Shown: one piece after another, positions 1-6,602 of the stretch
How the letters are laid out: every line of letters starts with the position of its first letter
Numbering within the stretch: the first letter of the stretch is position 1
From: Lutibacter sp.
GTDB lineage: Bacteria > Bacteroidota > Bacteroidia > Flavobacteriales > Flavobacteriaceae
NCBI RefSeq assembly: GCF_030692605.1
Contig: NZ_JAUYUD010000007.1
Span: 1 to 44,515, forward strand
Length of the DNA: 44,515 bases
Direction: 5' to 3'
The notes under the pieces: model-generated
Database searches by the model: none
The model's input: only the letters and a program-made list of their open reading frames with translations
Told to the model about the DNA's origin: nothing
Program-made: the position numbers and the translations under genes

Positions 1-129
1 GAAATACTGTGGCGAAGAATAAAATATCAATGGCTAGATTTCGATGCTTATAAATGCTTTAAAAACCTCAAAGAACAATTAAATTTAGTGCTGAATAATT
101 TTGGCATTAAATACGACATTAAATTTTAA
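1..129 (+). CDS. IS630-family transposase, C-terminal fragment cut by window edge
   Basis: The first 42 codons in frame 1 are open and end in TAA. They read EILWRRIKYQWLDFDAY and then a short Leu-rich tail ending FGIKYDIKF. This matches the C-terminus of IS630-type DDE transposases, where the final catalytic Glu lies in an N-x-x-E-x-x-W-like segment followed by a K/R-rich helix. The start and the rest of the element lie outside the window, so it cannot be told whether the full gene is intact. I see no clear terminal inverted repeat in the bases that follow. Family assignment rests on motif memory only. Confidence 0.75.
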   Translation, partial: EILWRRIKYQWLDFDAYKCFKNLKEQLNLVLNNFGIKYDIKF

Positions 130-208
130 CCATTACTTAGATGTTTGATAATTTGGCTTTAACACTGTAAAAACGTTTTATTCTGCAACAAACTTATTGG
201 TTTCAGTA

Positions 209-445
209 TTAATAATTTGCTCTTCTTTTTAGATTTAGGTAATACATGTTTAGCATTAAAATAAATCCATTGGTGATAATTATTGGCCAAGAAATTTGAA
301 GCATAATCCCATATACCACAAATAGTATGGCTCCAATTGAATTTATAATTCTTAAATGATTCACATTTTTCATCATAAAAGAAATTATAAGTGCTAATGA
401 AGCAGTGTAACCAACCCATTCTGTATACGAAATTCCTATAAACAT
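209..445 (-). CDS. Small YgjV-like inner-membrane protein
   Basis: A 78-residue, very hydrophobic protein starting MFIGISYTEW, with about three predicted membrane segments and a short basic end (NLKRRANY). It resembles the short YgjV-like membrane proteins of Flavobacteriaceae, which have no established function. A longer frame from a GTG at 511 exists, but I chose the ATG at 443-445 because a promoter box (TATATTTG, minus strand 467-474) and a terminator hairpin (506-529) both lie inside the longer version. The leader would be about 15 nt. It lies tail-to-tail with the IS630-like fragment. Gene reality is likely; the family name is tentative. Confidence 0.6.
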   Translation of the reverse strand: MFIGISYTEWVGYTASLALIISFMMKNVNHLRIINSIGAILFVVYGIMLQISWPIIITNGFILMLNMYYLNLKRRANY

Positions 446-466
446 AATTTTATTTTTTAAAGCCGA

Positions 467-474
467 CAAATATA
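467..474 (-). promoter_or_regulatory. Bacteroidota -7 box for the YgjV-like gene
   Basis: The minus strand reads TATATTTG, a full match to the Bacteroidota -7 consensus TAnnTTTG. Transcription would start near 460, about 15 nt before the ATG at 445. I see no convincing TTG at the -33 position. Confidence 0.5.
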
Positions 475-497
475 AGGATAAAATGAAGTATAAGACT

Positions 498-570
498 AAA
501 AAAAACCTCACCCAAATAAATGAGTGAGGAAAATTGCTATGAAAAAGATTGGTAAGCTATGAAACTTACC
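498..570 (-). ncRNA. Candidate small RNA with own promoter and terminator
   Basis: On the minus strand a TATATTTG box (575-582) is followed by a hairpin with stem GGTAAG/CTTACC (551-570), a short linker, a second hairpin with stem CCTCAC/GTGAGG (506-529) and eight Ts (498-505). The nine bases TTTCATAGC occur twice, at 556-564 and 536-544. This is the layout of a stand-alone transcript of about 70 nt. It is followed by a separate promoter for the YgjV-like gene, which argues against a simple leader, although attenuation of read-through is possible. It matches no RNA family that I recognise. Confidence 0.4.
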
Positions 571-574
571 GAAA

Positions 575-582
575 CAAATATA
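575..582 (-). promoter_or_regulatory. Bacteroidota -7 box for the candidate small RNA
   Basis: TATATTTG on the minus strand matches TAnnTTTG exactly and ends about five bases before the first hairpin of the candidate small RNA. No good -33 TTG is present in the A/T-rich DNA upstream. Confidence 0.45.
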
Positions 583-819
583 CAAACTTTTTTTAAAAAA
601 AAACTATATTGAAATGTTAAATTTTTAAAATCTAATAAAATTTAACAAAACTTAAATAAATGTAAAATTAATTAACAATTTGTTATATTTTAAAGACAAA
701 GGAAGGAATGTAGCTTTTATGTAAAAAAATTAATTATTGATAAAATAGAGCCTCATTTTTTGAGTAAAATATTTTTTTAAAAGATGAATTTTGTCATATT
801 TTATGAATTGTCGAAAAAC
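583..819. other. A/T-rich intergenic DNA, no gene seen
   Basis: This belongs to a gap of more than 300 bases between the YgjV-like gene and the symporter pair. Apart from the small-RNA module on its left and the promoter box at 820-827, I see only A/T-rich sequence without open frames or hairpins of note. Confidence 0.6.
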
Positions 820-827
820 TACATTTG
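820..827 (+). promoter_or_regulatory. Probable -7 box for the DUF485/symporter operon
   Basis: TACATTTG fits TAnnTTTG exactly and lies 71 bases upstream of the DUF485 start, giving a leader of roughly 65 nt. The nearest TTG triplets are not at the usual spacing, so this rests on the -7 box alone. Confidence 0.4.
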
Positions 828-898
828 GAATGTAAAAATTGGAATTTTAATTTTTACCTGATAAATTAAATTTATAATAATATTTAATACACATTTTT

Positions 899-1180
899 AT
901 GAAACATGGACCAGCAGTAGAGCTTGGAGTAGACCTTGCTTCTAAGAAAAAAGCCAGATTAGGAGTTTGGTTTTTTCTAATATATTTTGTCTTTTATGCC
1001 GGATTTGTTGCAATTGGAGTAACAAATTACGAATTATTAGGAATGAAAGTAATTGGAGAACAAAATCTTGCCGTTGTTTATGGTATAGGATTAATTGTTT
1101 TTGCAGTGGTTTTAGGAATTATTTATAATGCAATTTGCACTTCTTATGAAGACAAATTAAACAACACAGAAAAATCATGA
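899..1180 (+). CDS. DUF485 membrane protein (YjcH-like partner of acetate-type symporter)
   Basis: A 93-residue protein with the DUF485 pattern: a short soluble start (MKHGPAVELG), a basic LASKKKARLG segment, then two membrane spans at about residues 22-44 and 58-82. DUF485 proteins are regularly encoded directly before cation/acetate symporters of the ActP type (yjcH-actP in Escherichia coli). Their exact role is not settled. Here the stop codon TGA overlaps the ATG of the symporter gene by four bases (ATGA), which indicates one operon and probable translational coupling. Confidence 0.88.
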   Translation: MKHGPAVELGVDLASKKKARLGVWFFLIYFVFYAGFVAIGVTNYELLGMKVIGEQNLAVVYGIGLIVFAVVLGIIYNAICTSYEDKLNNTEKS

Positions 1181-3096
1181 TATACGGAGTTTCTTACATC
1201 GCCATTGCCTTTTTTCTTGTATTTGTTTCATTTGTATTAGGCCTTTCATTTTATTTTGCAAGGAAAACTAAATCGGCAAGTAACTACTATGCGGCAGGTG
1301 GACAAATCCACTGGGCTGTTAACGGAGTGGCATTTGCGGGTGATTATTTAAGCGCAGCATCATTTCTCGGTATTTGTGGTATGATTGCCATGGTTGGATT
1401 TGATGGATTTATTTATGCTGTCGGTTTTTTAGCTGGTTGGATTGTTGCATTGTTTTTAGTGGCAGAACCAATGAAGCGTTTAGGAAAGTATACGTTTACA
1501 GACGCTCTAAATGCTAAATTTAATAGCAGAGGAATTACTTTAGCCGCTGCTATTAGCACATTGGTAATTTCAATATTTTATTTAATTCCTCAAATGGTTG
1601 GTGCTGGTGATTTGGTTACACCACTTCTTGGATTTCCCCATTGGGTTGGTGTTGTGTTGGTTGGAATCATTGTAATTTTTATTGTATCAACAGCTGGTAT
1701 GACTTCTACCACCTATGTACAGTTTATTAAGGGTGGTTTGTTAATTGTTTTTTCAACAATCTTGGCAGTTTATATTTTCAATAATGGTTTAAATTTAAAA
1801 CCTAGTATTGGCGATATGAAACATCATGAATACATGTTGTTAGATGCGCAAGTAGATGCTGGAAAGGTGATTGCTGTTGATGGTTATAGTGTTGTTTCAC
1901 AGCAAGAAGTAAAAGGAATGCAAGTAGTTAAAATAGATAAAGATGGAATTTCGCGTTGGTTTAACTTGGTTGAAGTTGCAGGTGCTTTTAAATTAAGCGA
2001 AATGCTTTCAATAGCAGAATCTGAAACAGGAGAATTATTGTACAATGGAGAGCCTAAAGATGGAAGAAAATTCTATCAAGTTGGACATATGAGCAAAATT
2101 ATTGTAGATGGTAAAGAAGTTGAAAAAACAGGGCCAATTGGACCGTTTAAGTTTTTATCTACGATTGAAAATGGTGAAATTGTTCGATTAACAGAATTAA
2201 AATTTAAAGACGAAGACAGAAAAGTTTCTGCTTATTATCAAAATGTTACATCAGGGAAAGATTTTATGCTTCCTGGTTTAAAATATAAAATAGGTAAAGG
2301 TTCTACTTTTTGGGATAAAATGGATTTTGTTTCTTTAATGCTCGCATTATTTTTAGGAACTGCCGCATTACCTCATATTTTAATTCGTTATTACACTGTT
2401 CCAAGTCAAAGAGACGCTCGTAAATCAACCATACTTGCAATTGCTGCCATTGGTTTTTTCTACATTTTAACATTGTTTATGGGAATGGGAGCTGCTGTTA
2501 ATGGAGTATTTGATGTTGAAAGTAGTAATATGTCTGCACCATTATTGGCTAAAGCATTTGGAGTTGGTCTTTTCTCCATAATATCTGCGGTTGCATTTGC
2601 AACAATTTTGGGTACAGTGGCTGGATTAATAATTGCATCATCAGGAGCCATTGCACATGATTTAATGGATAATTATATGCAGCGTAACCCAACGGATGAA
2701 CAAAAAGTTAAGGCTGGTAAAGTTGCTGCTTTTGCAGTGGGTATATTAGCTATTGGGTTAGGAATTGCTTTTAAAGGTATGAATGTTTCCTTTCTTGTAG
2801 GTTGGGCTTTTGCTGTTGCAGCATCGGCTAATTTACCTGCCATTTTGTTCATATTATTTTGGGATAAAACTACTGCCAAAGGAATAATTGCTTCCATAGT
2901 TTCAGGTATTGTAGTCTCATTAGGTATTATTTTAACCTCACCTACCATGTGGGATAAATATGGATTTGATGCTGCAGATGCATTACATAGGTTAGAGAAC
3001 CCAGCAATATTCTCATTTACAATCTCAGTTTTAGTACTGTATTTTGTTTCTTTAGCAACACAAAAAAGCAATATTAGAGTTGCAAACGTTAGCTAA
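1177..3096 (+). CDS. Sodium:solute symporter, cation/acetate (ActP-like) type
   Basis: A 639-residue multi-span transporter of the sodium/solute symporter family. It begins with a span followed by FYFARKTKSASNYYAAGG, the typical start of ActP-like members, and retains the segments TSTTYVQFIKGG and LGTAALPHILIRYYTV. Family members bring acetate or related short acids into the cell with Na+ or H+. It is about 90 residues longer than E. coli ActP because the loop between those two conserved segments (about residues 205-380) is greatly enlarged and hydrophilic. It is the second gene of an operon with the DUF485 gene and ends before a strong terminator. The substrate is inferred from the DUF485 partner; no acetyl-CoA synthetase gene is nearby. 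Confidence 0.88.
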   Translation: MIYGVSYIAIAFFLVFVSFVLGLSFYFARKTKSASNYYAAGGQIHWAVNGVAFAGDYLSAASFLGICGMIAMVGFDGFIYAVGFLAGWIVALFLVAEPMKRLGKYTFTDALNAKFNSRGITLAAAISTLVISIFYLIPQMVGAGDLVTPLLGFPHWVGVVLVGIIVIFIVSTAGMTSTTYVQFIKGGLLIVFSTILAVYIFNNGLNLKPSIGDMKHHEYMLLDAQVDAGKVIAVDGYSVVSQQEVKGMQVVKIDKDGISRWFNLVEVAGAFKLSEMLSIAESETGELLYNGEPKDGRKFYQVGHMSKIIVDGKEVEKTGPIGPFKFLSTIENGEIVRLTELKFKDEDRKVSAYYQNVTSGKDFMLPGLKYKIGKGSTFWDKMDFVSLMLALFLGTAALPHILIRYYTVPSQRDARKSTILAIAAIGFFYILTLFMGMGAAVNGVFDVESSNMSAPLLAKAFGVGLFSIISAVAFATILGTVAGLIIASSGAIAHDLMDNYMQRNPTDEQKVKAGKVAAFAVGILAIGLGIAFKGMNVSFLVGWAFAVAASANLPAILFILFWDKTTAKGIIASIVSGIVVSLGIILTSPTMWDKYGFDAADALHRLENPAIFSFTISVLVLYFVSLATQKSNIRVANVS

Positions 3097-3112
3097 TTAA
3101 TTGAGTAAAATA

Positions 3113-3160
3113 ATAAGAAAAAGCCCTGTTAATTCTAGAATTAACAGGGCTTTTTCTTAT
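3113..3160. terminator. Perfect 24-bp inverted repeat, bidirectional terminator
   Basis: A 48-base perfect palindrome 17 bases after the symporter stop. Each arm contains AAGCCCTGTTAATTCT or its complement, with A-rich and T-rich ends, so a U-run follows the GC-containing stem on either strand. It probably ends the DUF485/symporter transcript. Confidence 0.85.
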
Positions 3161-3373
3161 GTGTGTTTTTTTAAATTAAAAGGTAATTTTAATTTTGGAT
3201 ATTTGACTTTCATATACCTAACCTTTTACATTGGTTATTACTCATTTCTCGAAACACTAAAGAAAAGGCTTTTTTTTTGTTTTGACTATCATCTTTTTTC
3301 AAGTTTAATTTGGGATTCTAATTATTTTTAGTTATATTTATAAAATAATCTTAATTAATTTAAAATATTAAGA
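3161..3373. other. Intergenic DNA, no gene seen
   Basis: The first part of a long gap (3097-4459) that has only short elements: the terminator, a candidate small RNA, a 43-residue peptide and the tmRNA. Here the sequence is A/T-rich without a believable frame. A partial promoter-like TATATTTA lies at 3333-3340. Confidence 0.5.
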
Positions 3374-3474
3374 TGTGTTTGATAAGGTAATGATGAGGTT
3401 AAACTTAAAAACCTCGTACTCTTATTACAACAGGAAAACCTATTAGATAGAGATATTTAATAGGTTTTTTTTTT
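3374..3474 (+). ncRNA. Second candidate small RNA ending in a terminator
   Basis: TGTGTTTG at 3374-3381 matches the -7 consensus at all but one fixed position. Downstream a compound hairpin can form: GTAAT (3387-3391) with ATTAC (3424-3428), enclosing GAGGTT (3395-3400) with AACCTC (3410-3415). An 11-bp terminator stem with a T-run follows at 3435-3474. The predicted transcript would be about 85 nt. No open frame of note lies inside, and no known RNA family is recognised. The layout of hairpin followed by terminator resembles the candidate at 498-570, but the sequences differ. Confidence 0.33.
3435..3474 (+). terminator. Intrinsic terminator in the tmRNA-side intergenic gap
   Basis: The arms AAAACCTATTA (3435-3445) and TAATAGGTTTT (3458-3468) pair perfectly over 11 bp, and the T-run continues to 3474. 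There is no protein gene immediately upstream on this strand, so it implies a short non-coding or unrecognised transcript. Confidence 0.7.
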
Positions 3475-3565
3475 GATTAATCAATTCTTTTTAAGTGTTA
3501 TTAATTCTAATAAAATAATAGCAACACATGCACGAAGGCTTTACTATTTTTTGTAATTTACTGCT

Positions 3566-3697
3566 GTGAAAAAAAAGAAACGAAATAAATATTATTTTGA
3601 TAATTCCTTTATTAATTTAAAAGGCAATTTGTTAATGGCAATAGTTTTTATGGTCATTTGCATAGTAGCATATTTTGTTTACGACTTACTTAATTAA
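3566..3697 (+). CDS. Possible 43-residue single-span membrane protein
   Basis: The frame runs from a GTG start to TAA. The product has a very basic beginning (KKKKRNKYY), a short polar part and one hydrophobic segment near residues 22-39 (LLMAIVFMVICIVAYFVY), then DLLN. A positive start followed by one span is what a real small membrane protein with its N-terminus in the cytoplasm would show. There is no good promoter box or ribosome site, and GTG starts are uncommon here, so it could be chance. An alternative start would be an in-frame ATG at codon 24, which would remove the basic part. I recognise no family. Confidence 0.35.
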   Translation: MKKKKRNKYYFDNSFINLKGNLLMAIVFMVICIVAYFVYDLLN

Positions 3698-3947
3698 TAA
3701 TTTTCTTACACTATTACAAAGGAAATGACCTATTTGAGTTTAATAGATTAAATGAAAATAATAAAGTTAGAAGTTTTAAAAGCGGTTGTGTTTAGATAAA
3801 TATGCGCCAAATTTTAAAAGAGAATAATAAACTACTAAAAAGCAGTAAATAATTGGAGTTTTTAAATTACTGACTATATTTGAACTAAATTAATAGATAT
3901 AAACACTTATTAATCAAATAATTATATTGAATTTTTTATAATAATAG
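3698..3947. other. A/T-rich spacer before the tmRNA 3' end
   Basis: No frame, hairpin or repeat that I can support. It separates the possible small membrane protein from the 3' end of ssrA on the minus strand. Confidence 0.5.
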
Positions 3948-4338
3948 TGGAGACGCCGGGAATCGAACCCGGGTCCAAACAAGCAACCAAAATAGTTTCT
4001 ACATGTTTATTTTTCGATTGATTTTAGTCTTAAAGCTGACCGAAAACAGCCCACTTTAAGCTTAGTTTCTTAAGTTTCAAAATGCCATCGAAACGCTGAC
4101 AAATCTATGTTAACTTTTACGATGCCTCTTTGCTGACCGCCGCTAACCAAGGCTTTCAAGAGACATTTAGCTTGCACACCTAGTGTGCCGAGGCTCATCC
4201 TACTGTAATTCGGATTAAGCAGCTAAAGCGTAGTTATCTTCGCCGTTTAAATGTTTGAAATTGAGATTTACGAGTGCTATTTCATAACTCGACATGCTTC
4301 TAGTTTAATTGACCTTGCAGTCAAAACCAGTCGTCCCC
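3948..4338 (-). ncRNA. ssrA: Transfer-messenger RNA (tmRNA)
   Basis: The minus strand begins GGGGACGACTGGTTTTGACT, the classic 5' end, and finishes with the T-arm GGTTCGATTCCC and GCGTCTCCA. The acceptor stem GGGGACG pairs with CGTCTCC. The tag frame ends GEDNYALAA followed by TAA at 4215-4217, close to the tags reported for Bacteroides and Porphyromonas (G-E-x-N-YALAA). The bases after the discriminator A are CTA, so the 3' CCA is not encoded and must be added. At 391 nt it has a normal length. It rescues stalled ribosomes with SmpB and marks the truncated product for degradation. The reading frame before the GGC codon at 4242-4244 also fits AAC, so the exact resume codon is slightly uncertain. 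Confidence 0.97.
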
Positions 4339-4371
4339 AAAATATCAAAGAACAAATTCTTTTAAAGAACG

Positions 4372-4379
4372 CAAATGTA
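4372..4379 (-). promoter_or_regulatory. ssrA promoter (-7 box)
   Basis: TACATTTG on the minus strand, an exact TAnnTTTG, with CTGACAG about 10 bases upstream as a weak further element. Transcription would start near 4366, leaving a leader of about 28 nt for RNase P to remove from the tmRNA precursor. Confidence 0.6.
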
Positions 4380-4459
4380 TAAAAAATCTGTCAGATTAAT
4401 TATTTGTGAGTTCCTTTAATTCATAATATCTTAGGCACAAAATTTATACCAATTGTTTT

Positions 4460-5662
4460 ATGAAAATAGGAATTATTAAAGAACGAAAAAATCCTCCCGA
4501 TAGACGTGTGGTATTATCACCAAAAAAATGTCGAAAAATATTAAATAAATATAACGACCTTTCTATAAAAGTGGAGAGTTCTAACGATCGTTTTTTTACA
4601 GATGAAGATTATAGAAATGAAGGAATTGAAGTAGTGAGTGATGTCTCAGATTGTGATGTTTTGATGGGTGTAAAAGAAGTTCCAATTGAATATTTAATTC
4701 CTAATAAGAAATATTTTTTCTTTTCTCATACCATAAAAAAGCAATCACATAATAGAAAATTATTACAAAATATTCTTTCAAAAAATATTGAATTATTTGA
4801 CCACGAGGTAATTGTAAATGAAAATGGACAACGATTGGTTGCCTTTGGTAAATATGCAGGAATTGTTGGTTCTTATAATGGCTTTAGGGCATTTGGGTTA
4901 AAATTTAATATGTTCAATTTGCCAAAAGCTGAGGACTTACACGACCAATTGGTGCTGATTCACGAATTACAAAAGCTAAAATTACCGACTATAAAAATTG
5001 TAATTACGGGGAAAGGACGCGTTGCAGGCGGCGCAAAAGAAATGCTTAAAGGAATGAGAATGAGAGAAGTTACAGTTAAAGAATTTTTGAATAAAACTTT
5101 TGAAGAACCTGTATATGTTCAACTGGGTGTACTGGATTATAATAGGAGGAAGGATGGTAAATTGATTAATGAGAATGATTTTTTTATCAACCCAACCGAA
5201 TATGTAAGTAATTTTATGCGTTTTGCAAAGGTAGCCGATGTGTATATGGCTTGTCATTTTTACGGAGAAGGTGCTCCTTTTATTTTTACTCATGACGATG
5301 CAAAATCTAAAGACTTCAAGATTAAAGTTATAGCAGATATTAGTTGTGATGTGGATGGACCTGTTGCTTCAACCATAAGATCTTCGACCATTGCTGATCC
5401 TGTTTATGGTTACAATCCATTAACAGAAACCGAAGTAGACTATAGAGATAAAAATGCAATTGCAGTAATGGCAGTCGATAATTTACCATGTGAATTACCA
5501 AAAGATGCTTCAGAAGGCTTTGGTGAAAGTTTTGCAAAAAATGTAATTCCTTCTTTTTTTAATAACGATAAAGATGGTGTTTTAAACAGAGCAAAAATGA
5601 CTGAAAAAGGAAAGTTAACTTCTAGGTTTAGTTATTTGCAAAATTATGTTGATGGAAACTGA
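4460..5662 (+). CDS. NAD(P)-dependent oxidoreductase of the AlaDH / saccharopine dehydrogenase-like type
   Basis: The 400-residue protein starts KIGIIKERKNPPDRRVVLSP, the family opening that includes the substrate-contacting Arg and Lys. It has the dinucleotide-binding glycine motif VITGKGRVAGGAKEML near residues 175-190. Family members interconvert amino acids and keto acids using NAD(P)H: alanine dehydrogenase, transhydrogenase alpha subunits and lysine-forming saccharopine dehydrogenase. The glycine motif is not the usual alanine dehydrogenase form, and the segment around ISCDVDGPVAST resembles saccharopine-type members, so I do not assign a substrate. The last 17 bases overlap the DUF3820 gene, so the two are probably co-expressed. 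Confidence 0.75.
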   Translation: MKIGIIKERKNPPDRRVVLSPKKCRKILNKYNDLSIKVESSNDRFFTDEDYRNEGIEVVSDVSDCDVLMGVKEVPIEYLIPNKKYFFFSHTIKKQSHNRKLLQNILSKNIELFDHEVIVNENGQRLVAFGKYAGIVGSYNGFRAFGLKFNMFNLPKAEDLHDQLVLIHELQKLKLPTIKIVITGKGRVAGGAKEMLKGMRMREVTVKEFLNKTFEEPVYVQLGVLDYNRRKDGKLINENDFFINPTEYVSNFMRFAKVADVYMACHFYGEGAPFIFTHDDAKSKDFKIKVIADISCDVDGPVASTIRSSTIADPVYGYNPLTETEVDYRDKNAIAVMAVDNLPCELPKDASEGFGESFAKNVIPSFFNNDKDGVLNRAKMTEKGKLTSRFSYLQNYVDGN

Positions 5663-5876
5663 AGACAAACAAAGGCAATTATTGGTAGAATTGGCGAACA
5701 GTAAAATGCCTTATGGAAAATATAAAGGCTACTATTTAATTGATTTACCTGAACATTATTTAGTGTGGTATCGAAATAAGGGTTTTCCTGCTGGTAAATT
5801 TGGAGAAAAGTTGCATTTAGTTTATGAAATTCAATTAAATGGATTAGAAGATATGGTTAGAAAATTAAAAGTGTAA
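5646..5876 (+). CDS. DUF3820 family protein
   Basis: A 76-residue soluble protein with the core MPYGKYKGYYLIDLPEHYL, the signature of DUF3820, a small family without known function. Two starts are possible, ATG at 5646 or ATG at 5652 (M-x-M). Both fall inside the 3' end of the upstream dehydrogenase gene, and this suggests translational coupling. It ends two bases before the stop of the oppositely oriented membrane-protein gene, leaving no room for a separate terminator. Confidence 0.85.
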   Translation: MLMETEDKQRQLLVELANSKMPYGKYKGYYLIDLPEHYLVWYRNKGFPAGKFGEKLHLVYEIQLNGLEDMVRKLKV

Positions 5877-5878
5877 AT

Positions 5879-6442
5879 TTATTTTTTAATTAAATAATAG
5901 AGTCCGTATAAAATAGGGCAAATTCCACAGGCAATTATCCAAGCCAAAAAAGAATAGTCATTTAAAACCAAGGAAAATACTCCACAAAATAAAACAATAC
6001 TTCCTAAAATAATTGTATTTCCATTGGCATATCTATTTGCCCATAAAATAAAAACGCTTAGAAGTGTTAAAAAACTAGGAATTAAAAAACTATTTTTTCC
6101 ATTGTTAACTAAATAATAGGCAAAAATACCAAACAATAGTATTTGTAAAAAAAATAACACTCTTATCCTTTTTGCTTTTATGGACCATCTGTTTAAATTT
6201 AATTTTTTTCTTCTTTTTTTATTGATGATTATAATAGCGAAATAAAGAAAAAACAGAGCTAATATTGTTAATGTGGTAATTAATAAATGAAAAAAATTAA
6301 GGGGTAATAAAGAAACCCCAGCAGATGCTGTTGTGTGTCCATCAATCAAAAAATTTATTAGGTATAAATACCCGACACCTAATAATCCGGCAATAATTCC
6401 GGTAATACCACTTAACGATAAATTATGTAATCTCGAATTCAA
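5879..6442 (-). CDS. Multi-span membrane protein of unknown function (TTG start)
   Basis: A 187-residue protein with about six hydrophobic segments and a basic cytoplasmic-type loop (INKKRRKKLNLNRWSIKAK, near residues 73-91). There is no ATG or in-frame methionine anywhere near the start, so the TTG at 6440-6442, preceded by AGGAA, is the best initiation codon. I recognise no domain. It converges on the DUF3820 gene with a two-base gap. The continuous frame and membrane topology make it a real gene, but no role can be assigned from sequence or neighbours. Confidence 0.65.
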   Translation of the reverse strand: MNSRLHNLSLSGITGIIAGLLGVGYLYLINFLIDGHTTASAGVSLLPLNFFHLLITTLTILALFFLYFAIIIINKKRRKKLNLNRWSIKAKRIRVLFFLQILLFGIFAYYLVNNGKNSFLIPSFLTLLSVFILWANRYANGNTIILGSIVLFCGVFSLVLNDYSFLAWIIACGICPILYGLYYLIKK

Positions 6443-6602
6443 TTCCTAAAATGTTAATTTGGTTAAAGCTACAGAATAATAAATAAAAGTTTTCAACATT
6501 TTGTGTAAAAATGTTATTAAGTAAATTGTAAAAAAAACGATTCCTTTTTTAAAATTCAATATTTTTATTGACTCAAAATTCAACTAAAAAAAACTGTGTA
6601 AA

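Noticed and set aside
446-511. Longer GTG-started version of the YgjV-like protein
   Set aside because: Its extra part contains a promoter box and overlaps the terminator of the candidate small RNA; the ATG at 445 is better.
559-612. Short plus-strand peptide frame starting MKLTET
   Set aside because: It runs through the small-RNA hairpin and a poly-A stretch, and has no promoter on that strand.
2460-3071. Two leftward frames inside the symporter gene
   Set aside because: Shadows of a long real coding region with clear transporter motifs.
3101-3331. 76-residue open frame after the symporter
   Set aside because: It starts within the terminator palindrome, has low-complexity aromatic-rich composition and no recognisable pattern.
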